64,000 bases of DNA from Rhodobacteraceae bacterium CCMM004 (GCA_004005435.1 RZWH01000001.1:682001-746000); one strand, 5' to 3'. Positions 42,397 to 51,737 are shown, counted from the first letter of the stretch. Notes: generated from the letters alone by a model not told the origin. Numbers and translations: made by a program.

Positions 42397-44205
42397 CTAA
42401 CAGCTCGGGATCGCGGCGTCGTCCAGGTAGCACTGCGCCGGCCGCGCCTGGCTCACGAACCCGCCCACCCGCGGGCGGAGGAAGAAGAGCTGCGCCTCGG
42501 GCGACCGCCGCACCGATCCGTCGGCGAACCGCGCCTCGACATGCATCCGGTGGAACGCGCTGCGGCGCGACCAGAGCTTGAGCCCGCTGACCACGCGGAT
42601 CACGTCCGGGTTGCCGCGGAACGGAATGGTCATGCGATAGTCCCGCCCCTCGACGGGCAGCTCCATGTCCACGAACTGCGGAGCCTCGGTGGTGTAGGCG
42701 CCGCCGGCACCGCATTCGGCCAGCGCGGTGGGCACCTCGATCCGCCCCAGCGTCAGCCAGACGCGAAAGGGCTGCGTGCTGCGCTGGGCCGCGCCCGTGG
42801 CGTCGGTCCAGTCGTAGGTGAACTGTCCGATGGCCTCGGTTGCCAGGCTGCCGTAGGTGTGCGTGACCAGGCCGGTGAGCTGTCCCCACTCCACCGACGC
42901 GATGGCGTCGGCGCCGCAGCGGTCCAACAGATCGGCGCTGAGGCAGGTAAAGCGGCGGGTCTCCAGCGCCGCCACATCCACCCCCGCCGCGGCGAGCAGG
43001 TCGCGCAGCATCACGTCGGTGCCCGCGTCGAACCCGGCCGCGGGCGCCTGATACCAGCCGGTTCCGGGACGCTCGGCCTGGGGGTTGTTCCAGTCGTAGC
43101 TGTCGGGGTGGGCAAAGCGGATCTGCACCGTCCCGGAATCCACTGCGCCCCAGCCGTAGTTCAGCAGGCTAAAGCTGGGGCGGAACCCGACGCAGCCGGT
43201 ATGGACCTCCAGATCCAGCATGGGTTGCAGATGCGGCACGCTCTCGGCGACCACCAGGTCCATCCCCTCCAGCCGCGCCGGGCCGCCATCGGTGCTGGAC
43301 AGGTCCACCAGGGCATACGCGCGGGTCTCGTCCCAGTCGGGATCGGTCATGTCGCCCAGGAGCCAGGCGTCGCCAATGGGGATCGTCCCCGCCCAGAGCC
43401 CCTGCAACGTCTCGTCCTGTGGATAGAAATAGACCCCGCCCTGGTCCACGTAGTGGGTGTAGATCATGGACTGCTGCTGGGCGATGCGTTGGTCCGAGAC
43501 CAGGCTCAGGGTCATCCGGGCCGCATCGCCCCCGCCCTGGGCTGGGAGGAGCCCGCCGATCATCGGGTCGCCCAGAGCGGGACGGTCGCTGGCGATCTCC
43601 ACCCCCATGTCGTGGACGACGGCATAGCTCAGACCGCCCGGTTCGGTGATCCGACCGGGCCCGTGGCGCAAACCGGCGACGAACGGTCCCTCGTAGATGT
43701 GCCCGTCGCGGTTCCGCCAGATGCCCTCGCCCTCGGGCCGTCCCTGGGCAAAGCGGCCTTCGTAGAGGTTGCCGTCGGCGTCCATCCGGCGCCCCTCCCC
43801 CTCCAGCCGCCCCGCCCGCCAGGTGCCCTGGGACATGCCGCCGTCGCGATAGCGCAGGGTGCCCTCGCCGTGGAACAGCCCCGCCCGCAGCGTGCCCTCG
43901 TAGCGGTGATGCACCGCGCGGGGGTCGTAGCTGGCCGTTCCGGGCACGCGCCAGGTCACCGCGCCAGGACCGTCGGCCAGCCCCTCGGGCGTCACACCGG
44001 GCCAGTTGCCCGCAGCCGGTTCCCACAGAAACTCCAGCGCCATCTCTGGGTGCGGGTCGGCGAGGCGCACCGGCGCCCGCACCACCTCGCGCGTGACCGG
44101 ATCGTAGAGGACATGGGGCCGCTCGACCCACACCGGCTCGGCCGCTGCCGGGACGGTGGCGAGGATCAGCGCGGCCAGGGCGCTGCGGAGGCGGGCTCGG
44201 GGCAT
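42397..44205 (-). CDS. Exported MORN-repeat protein of unknown function
   Basis: A 602-residue protein with signal peptide MPRARLRSALAALILATVPA (cut near AAA|EP). About residues 95-190 contain four or five MORN-like units (YEGTLRAGLFHGEGTLRYRD, SQGTWRAGRLEGEGRRMDAD, YEGRFAQGRPEGEGIWRNRD, YEGPFVAGLRHGPGRIT). MORN units are beta-hairpins used for lipid or protein contacts. The C-terminal ~370 residues are beta-rich with scattered Cys (HTGCVG, RRFTCLS, CGAGGA, ending PSC), as expected for a folded extracytoplasmic domain I do not recognise. It is 32 bp downstream of the MEMO-CapA gene and probably in its operon. Confidence 0.75.
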   Translation of the reverse strand: MPRARLRSALAALILATVPAAAEPVWVERPHVLYDPVTREVVRAPVRLADPHPEMALEFLWEPAAGNWPGVTPEGLADGPGAVTWRVPGTASYDPRAVHHRYEGTLRAGLFHGEGTLRYRDGGMSQGTWRAGRLEGEGRRMDADGNLYEGRFAQGRPEGEGIWRNRDGHIYEGPFVAGLRHGPGRITEPGGLSYAVVHDMGVEIASDRPALGDPMIGGLLPAQGGGDAARMTLSLVSDQRIAQQQSMIYTHYVDQGGVYFYPQDETLQGLWAGTIPIGDAWLLGDMTDPDWDETRAYALVDLSSTDGGPARLEGMDLVVAESVPHLQPMLDLEVHTGCVGFRPSFSLLNYGWGAVDSGTVQIRFAHPDSYDWNNPQAERPGTGWYQAPAAGFDAGTDVMLRDLLAAAGVDVAALETRRFTCLSADLLDRCGADAIASVEWGQLTGLVTHTYGSLATEAIGQFTYDWTDATGAAQRSTQPFRVWLTLGRIEVPTALAECGAGGAYTTEAPQFVDMELPVEGRDYRMTIPFRGNPDVIRVVSGLKLWSRRSAFHRMHVEARFADGSVRRSPEAQLFFLRPRVGGFVSQARPAQCYLDDAAIPSC

Positions 44206-44237
44206 GGCGGGGCTCCTCTTCCTCGACGGGGGAGAGC

Positions 44238-45926
44238 CTAGCGCCCGCCCACCCCGGCGGCCAAGCCGTTTTCGCCGCGGGCGACGGCGTAGAGATGCGT
44301 GAGCGGGACCTGGCGGACGAACACGGTGCCCTGGGCGAAGCTGCGGATCTCGGCCAGCGCGCCCGACGACGTCTCCGGCCCCTGATCGAACAGGAAGTTG
44401 CCCAGCGAATAGATCAGCAGCGTGTCGCCCCCGGCCAGGGCTTCGGGCGTGGCGCTGGCCACATGCGGGTGGGCGCCGATCACCGCGGCGACCCCCCGCC
44501 GGCGCAGCGCCTCGGCCAGCGCCCGCTCGCGCGGGCCGGGCGCCGCCTGCCCCTCCCGCCCCCAATGGACCAGGGCGACGGTGGGCCGTGCGGCGTCGCG
44601 CGGCACCGTCCGGTCGAGGAGCGCGTCGTCGATCAGCCCACGCGCCGGCACCGACCGCCCGTCGAGATCGGTCAACGTCACCAGCGTCACCCCCGGCACC
44701 TCCAGCCGCCCGCCCTGCTCGGCGTGAGCCACCCCCGCTGCCGCCAGCGCGGCCCGGGTCTCGGCCAGGCCGCTCTCGCCCACGTCGCGGGCGTGGTTGT
44801 TGGCCAGCGACACCGCCACCAGGTTCAACCGCCCCGCCCACTCGGTCAGCAGGTCCGTGGGCATCGCCAGGACCAGAGGCGCGAGAGTCGAGGGCGGATG
44901 CGGCAGAAGCACGCCTTCGAGGTTGGCGATCAGCGGCAGACCGCGGGTCGCCCCGGTCGCCGCTGCCGCAACCCGCCGCACGACCAGCTCATCGGACATC
45001 AGCCGCGGCCAGGCCCGGCCCAGAAACACATCGCCGCCCACCATGACCGCGCCGTCGCCGGGGGCCAGCGGCGGCCCCGGATCGGCGCCCGGCCCTTGGA
45101 ACAGCGCGACAAGGTAGCTCGTGGTCTCGGCCAGGGGCCTGGCCTGCCCCTCGGCAAGGTTGCGGCTGGCCAGGACCACAGGGGCGGCCCCCCGCCGGGC
45201 CGCCAGCGTCGCCGCCATCCACAGCGCACCGACCGAATCCACGTGGTCGGGCTGCCTGAGCTGCGCCATGCCTTCGCGGTCGCTGGCGGCGAGGAGGTTC
45301 AGCACCTGCTGATCCCTCTGACGCGCGACATGGTGGGGCAGGTAGTGGGAGAAATCGGTGGCCTGCACGATCAGCGTGCCGGGACCGGCGAGGGGCGCCA
45401 GCGCCTCCACTCCAGTGGTCCAGTCGGCGCGGTCCGATCCCAACGCGATCCCCACCGGCAGGACCGGCACCCCGGGAAAGAGCCGTGCGAGGAACGGCAG
45501 GACCGCGCGCACGCCGTGCTCGGGGTGGAACCAGCACGCCTCGGCCATCTCCCCCGCCGCGATGAGGGCCGCGGCCGCCGGATCGCCCGGCACCGGCCCC
45601 AGCACCGTGTCGAACCCCCGTGCCGAGGTCGACAGCGGCGCCTCGGCGGCGAAGAAGTGGTCGGGAAACAACACCAGGATGCGACGCGGACTGTCGGCCG
45701 ACGCGCGCACGAGGCCCGCCGCGATCAAGTCCGGCACCTCCAGGTGGTGGGGCACGATGACCCCGGCCACCGGATCCGGCGCCGGGCCCTTGTCGGCGGC
45801 CCCCTCCAGCGCCGTCTCGAACAGCGACACATCGCGGTAGAAGGGCGGGAACGGTGCGGCGCCCTCCGGGCACTCCGCCGCGGCGGCCCCCGTGGTCAGC
45901 GCCAGCGCCAGAACCGCCGCCCTCAT
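44238..45926 (-). CDS. Exported MEMO-like/CapA-like fusion protein
   Basis: A 562-residue protein with signal peptide MRAAVLALALTTGAAAA. Residues ~25-280 match the MEMO (AmmeMemoRadiSam B) family, with GVIVPHHLEVPDLIAAGL, LFPDHFFAAEAP, QATDFSHYLPHHVA and DHVDSVGALWMAA, the metal/active-site histidine segments. Residues ~285-560 match the CapA/PgsA metallophosphatase-like family: GAVMVGGDVFLGRAW, LIANLEGVLLP, SLANNHARDVGESGL, ALVHWGREGQ, GAHPHVASA and LIYSLGNFLFDQG. CapA proteins act in poly-gamma-glutamate capsule formation. Its ATG overlaps the upstream caspase gene stop by 4 bp, so the two are translationally coupled. The joint activity is unknown. Confidence 0.82.
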   Translation of the reverse strand: MRAAVLALALTTGAAAAECPEGAAPFPPFYRDVSLFETALEGAADKGPAPDPVAGVIVPHHLEVPDLIAAGLVRASADSPRRILVLFPDHFFAAEAPLSTSARGFDTVLGPVPGDPAAAALIAAGEMAEACWFHPEHGVRAVLPFLARLFPGVPVLPVGIALGSDRADWTTGVEALAPLAGPGTLIVQATDFSHYLPHHVARQRDQQVLNLLAASDREGMAQLRQPDHVDSVGALWMAATLAARRGAAPVVLASRNLAEGQARPLAETTSYLVALFQGPGADPGPPLAPGDGAVMVGGDVFLGRAWPRLMSDELVVRRVAAAATGATRGLPLIANLEGVLLPHPPSTLAPLVLAMPTDLLTEWAGRLNLVAVSLANNHARDVGESGLAETRAALAAAGVAHAEQGGRLEVPGVTLVTLTDLDGRSVPARGLIDDALLDRTVPRDAARPTVALVHWGREGQAAPGPRERALAEALRRRGVAAVIGAHPHVASATPEALAGGDTLLIYSLGNFLFDQGPETSSGALAEIRSFAQGTVFVRQVPLTHLYAVARGENGLAAGVGGR

Positions 45927-48900
45927 GGCCGCGCCAACAGGATGTTGGGCGATTGCGAGATGTGGAAGAACGGCGCCTGGCGCTCGTCCGACAGCGCCCT
46001 CACCTGCCTGTCCACGTGATCGGCCAGGCCGAGGAGCCGCACGCCGTCGCCCGAATCGGCCCGCCCCCTGAGCCCCTCCAGAACCGCATAGGTGAAGAGG
46101 CCATGGCCCAGGTCCCGCCGCTCTTGCGCGACGCTGTTGGGCGCGGTGGCCGACAGGACGATGACCCGCGCGTCGGCCGCGTCCTTTTCCAGCCGGGCGT
46201 TGAAGGCACCCGCGGCGTGGCAGGTGTCGACGAACAGGATCCGCCGCCCCACGGCGAACCCGATCTCCTCCTGCACCACGGCCCAATCGACGAGCGAGCG
46301 CTTGCGCCACCGGCTGTCGCGCTGCGCGCCGTCAGACGGGATAAAGAAGTAGTCCTCGCCCAGGTTGATGCCGTGCCCGGCGACGAACAGGATCGTGGTG
46401 TCGTCGGGACCAGGGCGCGCGAGGAACGCGGCCAACTCGTCCTCGATCGCCGCGGCCTCGGGGGGGATCGCCGCGTCGGCCGGCACCACGCCCGACAGCC
46501 GCCGGGCCCAGTCGGGCCGCGCCTCCAGCGTGTCGGGCGGCAGCAGCACCAGGGTCTCCATCCCGCTGTAGAGCGGCGCGGCGACCTCCGCCATCGTGGC
46601 CAGGAACTCCACCGCGTCGATCACCGGATAGGCCAGGTCGCAGGAGCGCCCGGCGCAGGCCATGGGCAGATTGGGGTAGTCGTTGACCCCGACCACGGCG
46701 ACGAAGAGCCGGCCCTTGGCCGGGGGTGGCGCGCGGGTCGACAGGGCCACCGCCGCCCGCTCGGTGATGTAGCCGAAGCCGTCCTCGCCCGAGACGGTGA
46801 TGGCGTTGGCGCCGGGCTCCAACGGCACCTGGTAGAACGCGCGCCCCCGCCCCTCGGGGTCGGGCAGGCGGCGGGGCGGCACCCGGCGGTCGTTGACCAG
46901 GACCGCGGTGCCCCACGACTCCAACTCCTCCAGGTCCGGGCCCACGATCTCGACCGCGGCAACGCCGTCGGGGAGGTCCAGCTCCTCGGCCAGGCGGATC
47001 TCGAACGCCGGGGGGTCTCGGGTGAGCAGCGCGCCCAGTTCGTCGTCGCGGCCGCGCAGGTCGCGCGCGGCGGCGGCGCTATCGCCGGTCAGGATGGCGC
47101 GGCGCACGATCTCGGGCGAGTGCAGGTGCTGGCGGAGCTGCCGCGCGGTGATCCAGCGCGCGGCGGCGTCGCGGCCGCGGTTGATCTGCCACCCCACCAG
47201 GCGGTCGCCGTTGGGGGAGGCGTGGAAATAGCCCTCGGGCGTCCAGACGATCCAGTCGGCCCCGGCAAAGAACATGCGCACGATCACCTGGCGGGTGTCG
47301 AGGTCCCAGAGGATCATGGTCTGGTCCGCCGCCCCGGACAGCAGCCGACCGCCGGTCACCGGGGGCACTTGGTCGGCCGCCGCGGCGGGAGGCGGGCCGC
47401 CGAGGATCGGGGGCGGAGCGCCGGCGGGAGGGGCCGGGCCGCCCAGGATCGGCGGGGCTGCGCTCGGACCGTCCGGGCCGCCCAGGATCGGCGGCGCGGC
47501 GGGCGTCGGCGGAGCGGGCCAGTCCTCGGGCCCCGCCCCCGCGACGGCGAGCGCCAGGACGTCGCCGCGGTGGCCGACGTACTCCCCCCGCACCCGACCC
47601 GCGAGGTCGTAGGCCAGGAGCACCCCGTTGCCGCCGCCGCTCAGAACCTCTCCCCTGCCGGGAACGAGCGTCGCGGCGGCGTGGTAGTAGCCGTCGGTCC
47701 CGCCGCGGACCACGCGGAGCCGCCCGTCCGGCACTGCCGCCGTCAGGATCGCGGCGGTGAACCCGTCTCCCGGGTCGTCCTCGACCCCCAATGCCACCGG
47801 CCCCGCCGAGAGCGCAGCGCGGACGAAGCGGTCGGGCGCCTCGACGGGCCTGGGGCGGCCGAAGCCGCGGTCTTTCAGCGGTAGGTCGAGCGCCCGGGTG
47901 AGCGACCCAAGGGTCATGGGACAAACGCCCTGCGCCGGGCAGGGATCGCCCGTGCCCCAGGCGACGGTGCCCGCATCGGGCGACAGGCCGACCGCGGTGA
48001 CCGGAGCGCCGATCCCCGTCAAGCGCCGCGCCGCCGCGTCGCCCGGGCGCCAAAGATGGACCTCGGGGCGGTGCCCGCCCGCCGTGGCCAGCGCACCGCC
48101 CGGCAGCGGCAGCGCGGCCGAGACGGCACCGTCGTGCCCCGCATAGCGGCCGGTCAAACGCGCCGCGGCCCAGTCCCAGGTCTCCACGTCGAAGACGCCG
48201 CCGCACCGGTCCGCGCAGCCCACCGCGAGGGTCGCGCCATCGCCGGTGAAGGCCAGCGCGTCGGGGCGGAAGGGCCGCGGCGGCAGGGTGGCGAGGCGCG
48301 CGCCGTCCACGGCGCGGCGCACCTCCACGCCGCCGTCCCGCCCGGCCAGGGCCAGGTGCGCGCCGTCCGCCGACACCGCCAGACCGACCAGCGGCATCGT
48401 GGCCAGGCCGTCGGGGTCGGCCAAATCGAGCGCCGTGCCCGTCTCGGCGTCCCAGAGGCGCAGCCCCCAGTCGAGGCTGGCCGCCGCCAGCCGCGTGCCC
48501 CCCGCCGCATAGCCGAGGCCCAGGATGCGCCGCGTGCCGCTGTCGAGGGGCTCCAGCGCCTCCGCCGCGCCGGAGAAGGGCGCCCGCCAGCGGTGCACCA
48601 CACCGCCCTGCCCCGCCGCCGCCAGCTCGTCGCGCTCTGGCGCATAGGCCAGGGCGTCGACGACCCAGGGGTGGCCGCGCAGGACATCGGCGATCCGGCC
48701 GCTGCGGGTGTCGAAGACGCGCACATCCCCGAACGGCGGGTCGGTCGCCAGGTGCGGCCCGAAATAGCCCGCGACGGCGGCATAGCGGCCGTCCGGCGAC
48801 AGCACCCCGGCGGCGATCTGCCCGTCGCTGCCCGGCCCGACATAGCCGCGCAGGACGCGCGCGGTCTGCCCGGTCTCCAGGTCCCAGACCCGCGCCGTCT

Positions 48901-49096
48901 TGTCGTCCGAAACGGTCAGGAGGGTCGTCCCAGCGGCGTCGGTGGCCAGCCCGCGGATCTTGGCGCGATGGCCGCCTGTGTCGAGGTCGAGGATCGGCGT
49001 CTGGGCCTGCGCGACCGCCGCGGCCGTCGCGCACAGGGCCGCCAAGAGCCACCGCAGGCTGTGCACCGACCGCGTCCTCCCAGCCTCTCCTGCCAT
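45923..49096 (-). CDS. Exported WD40-repeat protein with C-terminal caspase-like peptidase domain
   Basis: A 1057-residue protein. A signal peptide (SLRWLLAALCATAAAVAQAQ) is followed by WD40-like repeats over ~35-600, for example TTLLTVSDDKTARVWDLETG, RLAAASLDWGLRLWDAETG and GRLLSGAADQTMILWDLDTR. Three copies of PPILGGP in a Pro/Ala-rich insert (about residues 530-565) interrupt the WD40 part. Residues ~790-1050 form a C14-type caspase domain: catalytic His908 in ILFVAGHGINLG and Cys959 in ILFVDTCHAAGAFN, with the usual ~50-residue spacing. Both catalytic residues are present, so it should be an active peptidase outside the cytoplasm. It leads the operon with the MEMO-CapA and MORN genes. The start at 49096 lacks a strong ribosome binding site. 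Confidence 0.87.
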   Translation of the reverse strand: MAGEAGRTRSVHSLRWLLAALCATAAAVAQAQTPILDLDTGGHRAKIRGLATDAAGTTLLTVSDDKTARVWDLETGQTARVLRGYVGPGSDGQIAAGVLSPDGRYAAVAGYFGPHLATDPPFGDVRVFDTRSGRIADVLRGHPWVVDALAYAPERDELAAAGQGGVVHRWRAPFSGAAEALEPLDSGTRRILGLGYAAGGTRLAAASLDWGLRLWDAETGTALDLADPDGLATMPLVGLAVSADGAHLALAGRDGGVEVRRAVDGARLATLPPRPFRPDALAFTGDGATLAVGCADRCGGVFDVETWDWAAARLTGRYAGHDGAVSAALPLPGGALATAGGHRPEVHLWRPGDAAARRLTGIGAPVTAVGLSPDAGTVAWGTGDPCPAQGVCPMTLGSLTRALDLPLKDRGFGRPRPVEAPDRFVRAALSAGPVALGVEDDPGDGFTAAILTAAVPDGRLRVVRGGTDGYYHAAATLVPGRGEVLSGGGNGVLLAYDLAGRVRGEYVGHRGDVLALAVAGAGPEDWPAPPTPAAPPILGGPDGPSAAPPILGGPAPPAGAPPPILGGPPPAAAADQVPPVTGGRLLSGAADQTMILWDLDTRQVIVRMFFAGADWIVWTPEGYFHASPNGDRLVGWQINRGRDAAARWITARQLRQHLHSPEIVRRAILTGDSAAAARDLRGRDDELGALLTRDPPAFEIRLAEELDLPDGVAAVEIVGPDLEELESWGTAVLVNDRRVPPRRLPDPEGRGRAFYQVPLEPGANAITVSGEDGFGYITERAAVALSTRAPPPAKGRLFVAVVGVNDYPNLPMACAGRSCDLAYPVIDAVEFLATMAEVAAPLYSGMETLVLLPPDTLEARPDWARRLSGVVPADAAIPPEAAAIEDELAAFLARPGPDDTTILFVAGHGINLGEDYFFIPSDGAQRDSRWRKRSLVDWAVVQEEIGFAVGRRILFVDTCHAAGAFNARLEKDAADARVIVLSATAPNSVAQERRDLGHGLFTYAVLEGLRGRADSGDGVRLLGLADHVDRQVRALSDERQAPFFHISQSPNILLARP

Positions 49097-49161
49097 ACCG
49101 GGGGCGAGCTTAGCGGTTCGCGCCCCGTTGCGGCAATCGCGGTGTTGCGGGCCGGGCGGCG

Positions 49162-50067
49162 TCAGGCGCCTTGTTCAGCGTCCGGCCGCTCCCGCCGCGC
49201 CGCCTCCAGCAGGGTGCCGACGATGGGGTTGGGGAACCGCCGCTCCACCGTGACGGCATAGAACGTCTCGGAGATGCCGGGCAGGCGGTCGATCTCCACC
49301 AGCCGCCCGCTGGCCAGTTCGTCCTGCACAACGATGGGCGGCAGCACCGCCAGGCCCACGCCCTCGCGCGCCAGAAGGCGCATCATCGCCATGTCGTCGA
49401 CCTCGGCCGCGATCTGGGGCCGCACGCCCAGACGGTCCGCCAGCGCGTCGAAGCCGATGCGCACGCCGGTGTCCGACGTCGGCAGCACCACGGGCTGGGT
49501 TCGCAGGAGACCGAGGAGGTCCGCGTCAGGCGCCGCGCGCTCGGGCACCGCCACCAGGCTCACGGGCTGCTCCACCAGGCGGTGCGCCACGAACGCCGTC
49601 ACCGCGTCCCGCGCCGGGGCGCGGTTGGTCAGGAGGATGTCCAGGTTCAACGTCTCCAGCGCCATCAGCAGGTCGGCCGATGTCCCCGAGCGCAGCACCA
49701 CCTCCACGTCCGGCCGCCCCAGCACCGGGCGCAGAAAGCCGATGAGGAAGTTCCGCGACAGCGTAGCCAGCGCCCCCACGCGCAGCGCCTGCCTGGCGTG
49801 TCGGTGGCCGCGCAGGGTGCCGAGCAACTCACCCCCGGTGGCGAAGATCGCGTCGGCGTGGTCGAGCGCGATCCGCCCCGCCTCGGTCAGGTGCAACTGC
49901 CGCGCCCGGCGTTCGAAGAGCGGGTGGCCCAACTGCTCTTCCAACTTGCGGATCTGCACGGACACCGCCGACTGCGAGAGGTTCAGACGCTCCGCGGCGC
50001 GGGTCAGGTTGCCGTCGTGCGCCACCGCCCGGAACAGCCGCAGGTGATGATAGTTCAGATCCACCAT
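49162..50067 (-). CDS. LysR-family regulator next to dabBA
   Basis: A 301-residue LysR-type regulator. The N-terminal winged HTH reads YHHLRLFRAVAHDGNLTRAA and LSQSAVSVQIRKLEEQLGHP; the rest is the substrate-binding effector domain, with DMAMMRLLAREGVGLAVLPP near residues 225-245. It is divergent from dabB with a 110-bp spacer, the usual arrangement for a LysR protein controlling the neighbouring operon, here probably in response to inorganic carbon or a metabolite of carbon fixation. Confidence 0.9.
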   Translation of the reverse strand: MVDLNYHHLRLFRAVAHDGNLTRAAERLNLSQSAVSVQIRKLEEQLGHPLFERRARQLHLTEAGRIALDHADAIFATGGELLGTLRGHRHARQALRVGALATLSRNFLIGFLRPVLGRPDVEVVLRSGTSADLLMALETLNLDILLTNRAPARDAVTAFVAHRLVEQPVSLVAVPERAAPDADLLGLLRTQPVVLPTSDTGVRIGFDALADRLGVRPQIAAEVDDMAMMRLLAREGVGLAVLPPIVVQDELASGRLVEIDRLPGISETFYAVTVERRFPNPIVGTLLEAARRERPDAEQGA

Positions 50068-50153
50068 GATGATATATAAAATAGAACGATTTCATACAAA
50101 CAAAGAATTTTTATATCTCAGGCGCCCTGCTAGATCGTCCCCCGTCCGACCCG
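50068..50153. promoter_or_regulatory. AT-rich divergent control region of lysR and dabB
   Basis: This short interval is strikingly AT-rich within very GC-rich DNA. gatatataaaa at 50071-50081 is imperfectly inverted as tttttatatc at 50108-50117, a fitting place and symmetry for LysR-type binding sites and for overlapping promoters of both divergent units. Confidence 0.5.
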
Positions 50154-50177
50154 TTGCCGTTCACAGAGGGCCCGTCC

Positions 50178-51737
50178 ATGCTGTTTCCGTTTCTGACCTA
50201 CCTGGCGCCGCTGGCGCTCTTGGCTGCGGCCGCGCTCGCGGTCCGGTCGCCGGGGCTGCGCCCTGCGCCCCTGCCCAAGATCGCCGAGGGGCTGGCCGTC
50301 GCGGCCCTCGCCGTGGCCGCCATCGCCACGCTCGCCCTGATCTCCGAGGGCGCGGCCACCAGCGCATTGTTCGGCGCGGGCGGTCTGGGGCTGTCCTCGC
50401 GGCTCGATGCGGTGTCGGCGGTGATGCTCCTGTTGGTCAGTTTCGTGGGCTGGGTCGCGCTGCGCTATTCGGCGACCTATCTCGACGGCGATCCGCGGCA
50501 GGGCGCCTTCACCGGCTGGCTCTGCGCCACGCTGGCGGCGGTGATGCTGCTGGTCACCGCGGGCAACCTGGTGCAACTGGTCCTCGCCTGGATCGGCACC
50601 AGCGTATTTCTGCACCGGCTGCTCCTCCACTATCCCGACCGGGTCCCGGCGCAGCGCGCGGCGCGGAAGAAGTTCGTGACCGCCCGCCTGGGCGATGCCG
50701 CGCTGATCGCGGCCGCGGTGGTGGCCTACGTCGCCTACGACACCGGCGACATCGCGCAGATCCTGGCGGCCGCGCGCGACGGCGTGGCCCCGACCGGCAC
50801 CGGCTGGATCGCTGCGCTGTTGGCCTTGGCGGCGCTGTTGAAGTCGGCGCAGTTCCCCACCCACGGCTGGCTGACCGAAGTGATGGAGACGCCGACCCCC
50901 GTATCGGCGCTGCTGCACGCAGGGGTGATCAACGCCGGGGGATTCCTTCTGATCCGCTTTGCCGACGTGCTGCTGTTGTCGCCCGGCGTGCTGGCGTTCC
51001 TGGTGATGATCGGCGGGTTCACGGCGCTCTTCGGCGGGTTGGTGATGCTAACCCAACCGGCGGTCAAGACCTCGCTCGCCTGGTCCACCGTGGCGCAGAT
51101 GGGGTTCATGATCCTGCAATGCGGTCTGGCGCTGTTCCCCCTGGCGCTCCTGCACATCGTGGCGCATTCGCTCTATAAGGCGCACGCCTTCCTGGCGTCG
51201 GGAATGGCTGTGGACGGCGTCGCGGCGATCCGGCGGCCGGGGCCCATCGCGATCCCCGATGCCGGAGCGGTCGGCCGCGCCTTTCTCAGTGCGCTGGCGA
51301 TCTATGCGGTGGTCGGCCTCATCTTCGGTATCGGGGGCAAGTCGCCCCAGGCCATCGCCCTGGGCGCGATCCTGATCTTCGGCGTCGCCTACCTCTTGGC
51401 GCAGGGCCTGGCCGACGCCGCCCCGCGCGAGCTGACCCGGCGCACGGCGGTCTATTCGGTCGCCGCTGCGGTGGGCTACTTCGCCCTGCAAACGGGGTCC
51501 GAATGGCTGATGGCGGGCACCCTGCCGCCGACGCCCGCGCCGGGGCCGCTGGAATGGGCGCTGATCGTGCTGGCGCTCTTCAGCTTCGGCCTGGTGGCCA
51601 TCGCCCAGGCGATGTTCCCGCTCTGGGCGTATCATCCGGCGGCGGCGGGCCTCAGGGTCCATCTGTCCAACGGGCTCTACGCCAACGCCGTCTTCGACCG
51701 CCTGCTGGGCGGCTGGTCCCACAAGCCCTCGTCCTGA
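50178..51737 (+). CDS. dabB: DabB-like proton-conducting membrane subunit of inorganic carbon transporter
   Basis: A 519-residue multi-pass protein of the NuoL/Mrp antiporter (Proton_antipo_M) superfamily. The core reads LKSAQFPTHGWLTEVMETPT followed by PVSALLHAGVINAGGFLL, with the lysine and acidic residues used for proton conduction, and VALRYSATYLDGDPRQGAF and LAWIGTSVFLHRLLLHYP upstream. Alone such a sequence could be taken for a NADH dehydrogenase subunit, but the next gene is a DUF2309/DabA gene, which defines the DAB system that couples the proton motive force to CO2 hydration. ATG at 50178 (CAGAGGG upstream) rather than an in-frame ATG at 50154. Confidence 0.9.
   Translation: MLFPFLTYLAPLALLAAAALAVRSPGLRPAPLPKIAEGLAVAALAVAAIATLALISEGAATSALFGAGGLGLSSRLDAVSAVMLLLVSFVGWVALRYSATYLDGDPRQGAFTGWLCATLAAVMLLVTAGNLVQLVLAWIGTSVFLHRLLLHYPDRVPAQRAARKKFVTARLGDAALIAAAVVAYVAYDTGDIAQILAAARDGVAPTGTGWIAALLALAALLKSAQFPTHGWLTEVMETPTPVSALLHAGVINAGGFLLIRFADVLLLSPGVLAFLVMIGGFTALFGGLVMLTQPAVKTSLAWSTVAQMGFMILQCGLALFPLALLHIVAHSLYKAHAFLASGMAVDGVAAIRRPGPIAIPDAGAVGRAFLSALAIYAVVGLIFGIGGKSPQAIALGAILIFGVAYLLAQGLADAAPRELTRRTAVYSVAAAVGYFALQTGSEWLMAGTLPPTPAPGPLEWALIVLALFSFGLVAIAQAMFPLWAYHPAAAGLRVHLSNGLYANAVFDRLLGGWSHKPSS

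Noticed and set aside
47079-49052. 657-aa minus-strand frame within the WD40-caspase gene
   Set aside because: Different frame of the same strand; Arg/Gly/Pro-rich without motifs, while the WD40 frame has repeated WD motifs.
50178-51737. NADH dehydrogenase (NuoL) subunit
   Set aside because: Shares the superfamily, but no other nuo/mrp genes are present and the next gene is DabA, so DabB is the better call.
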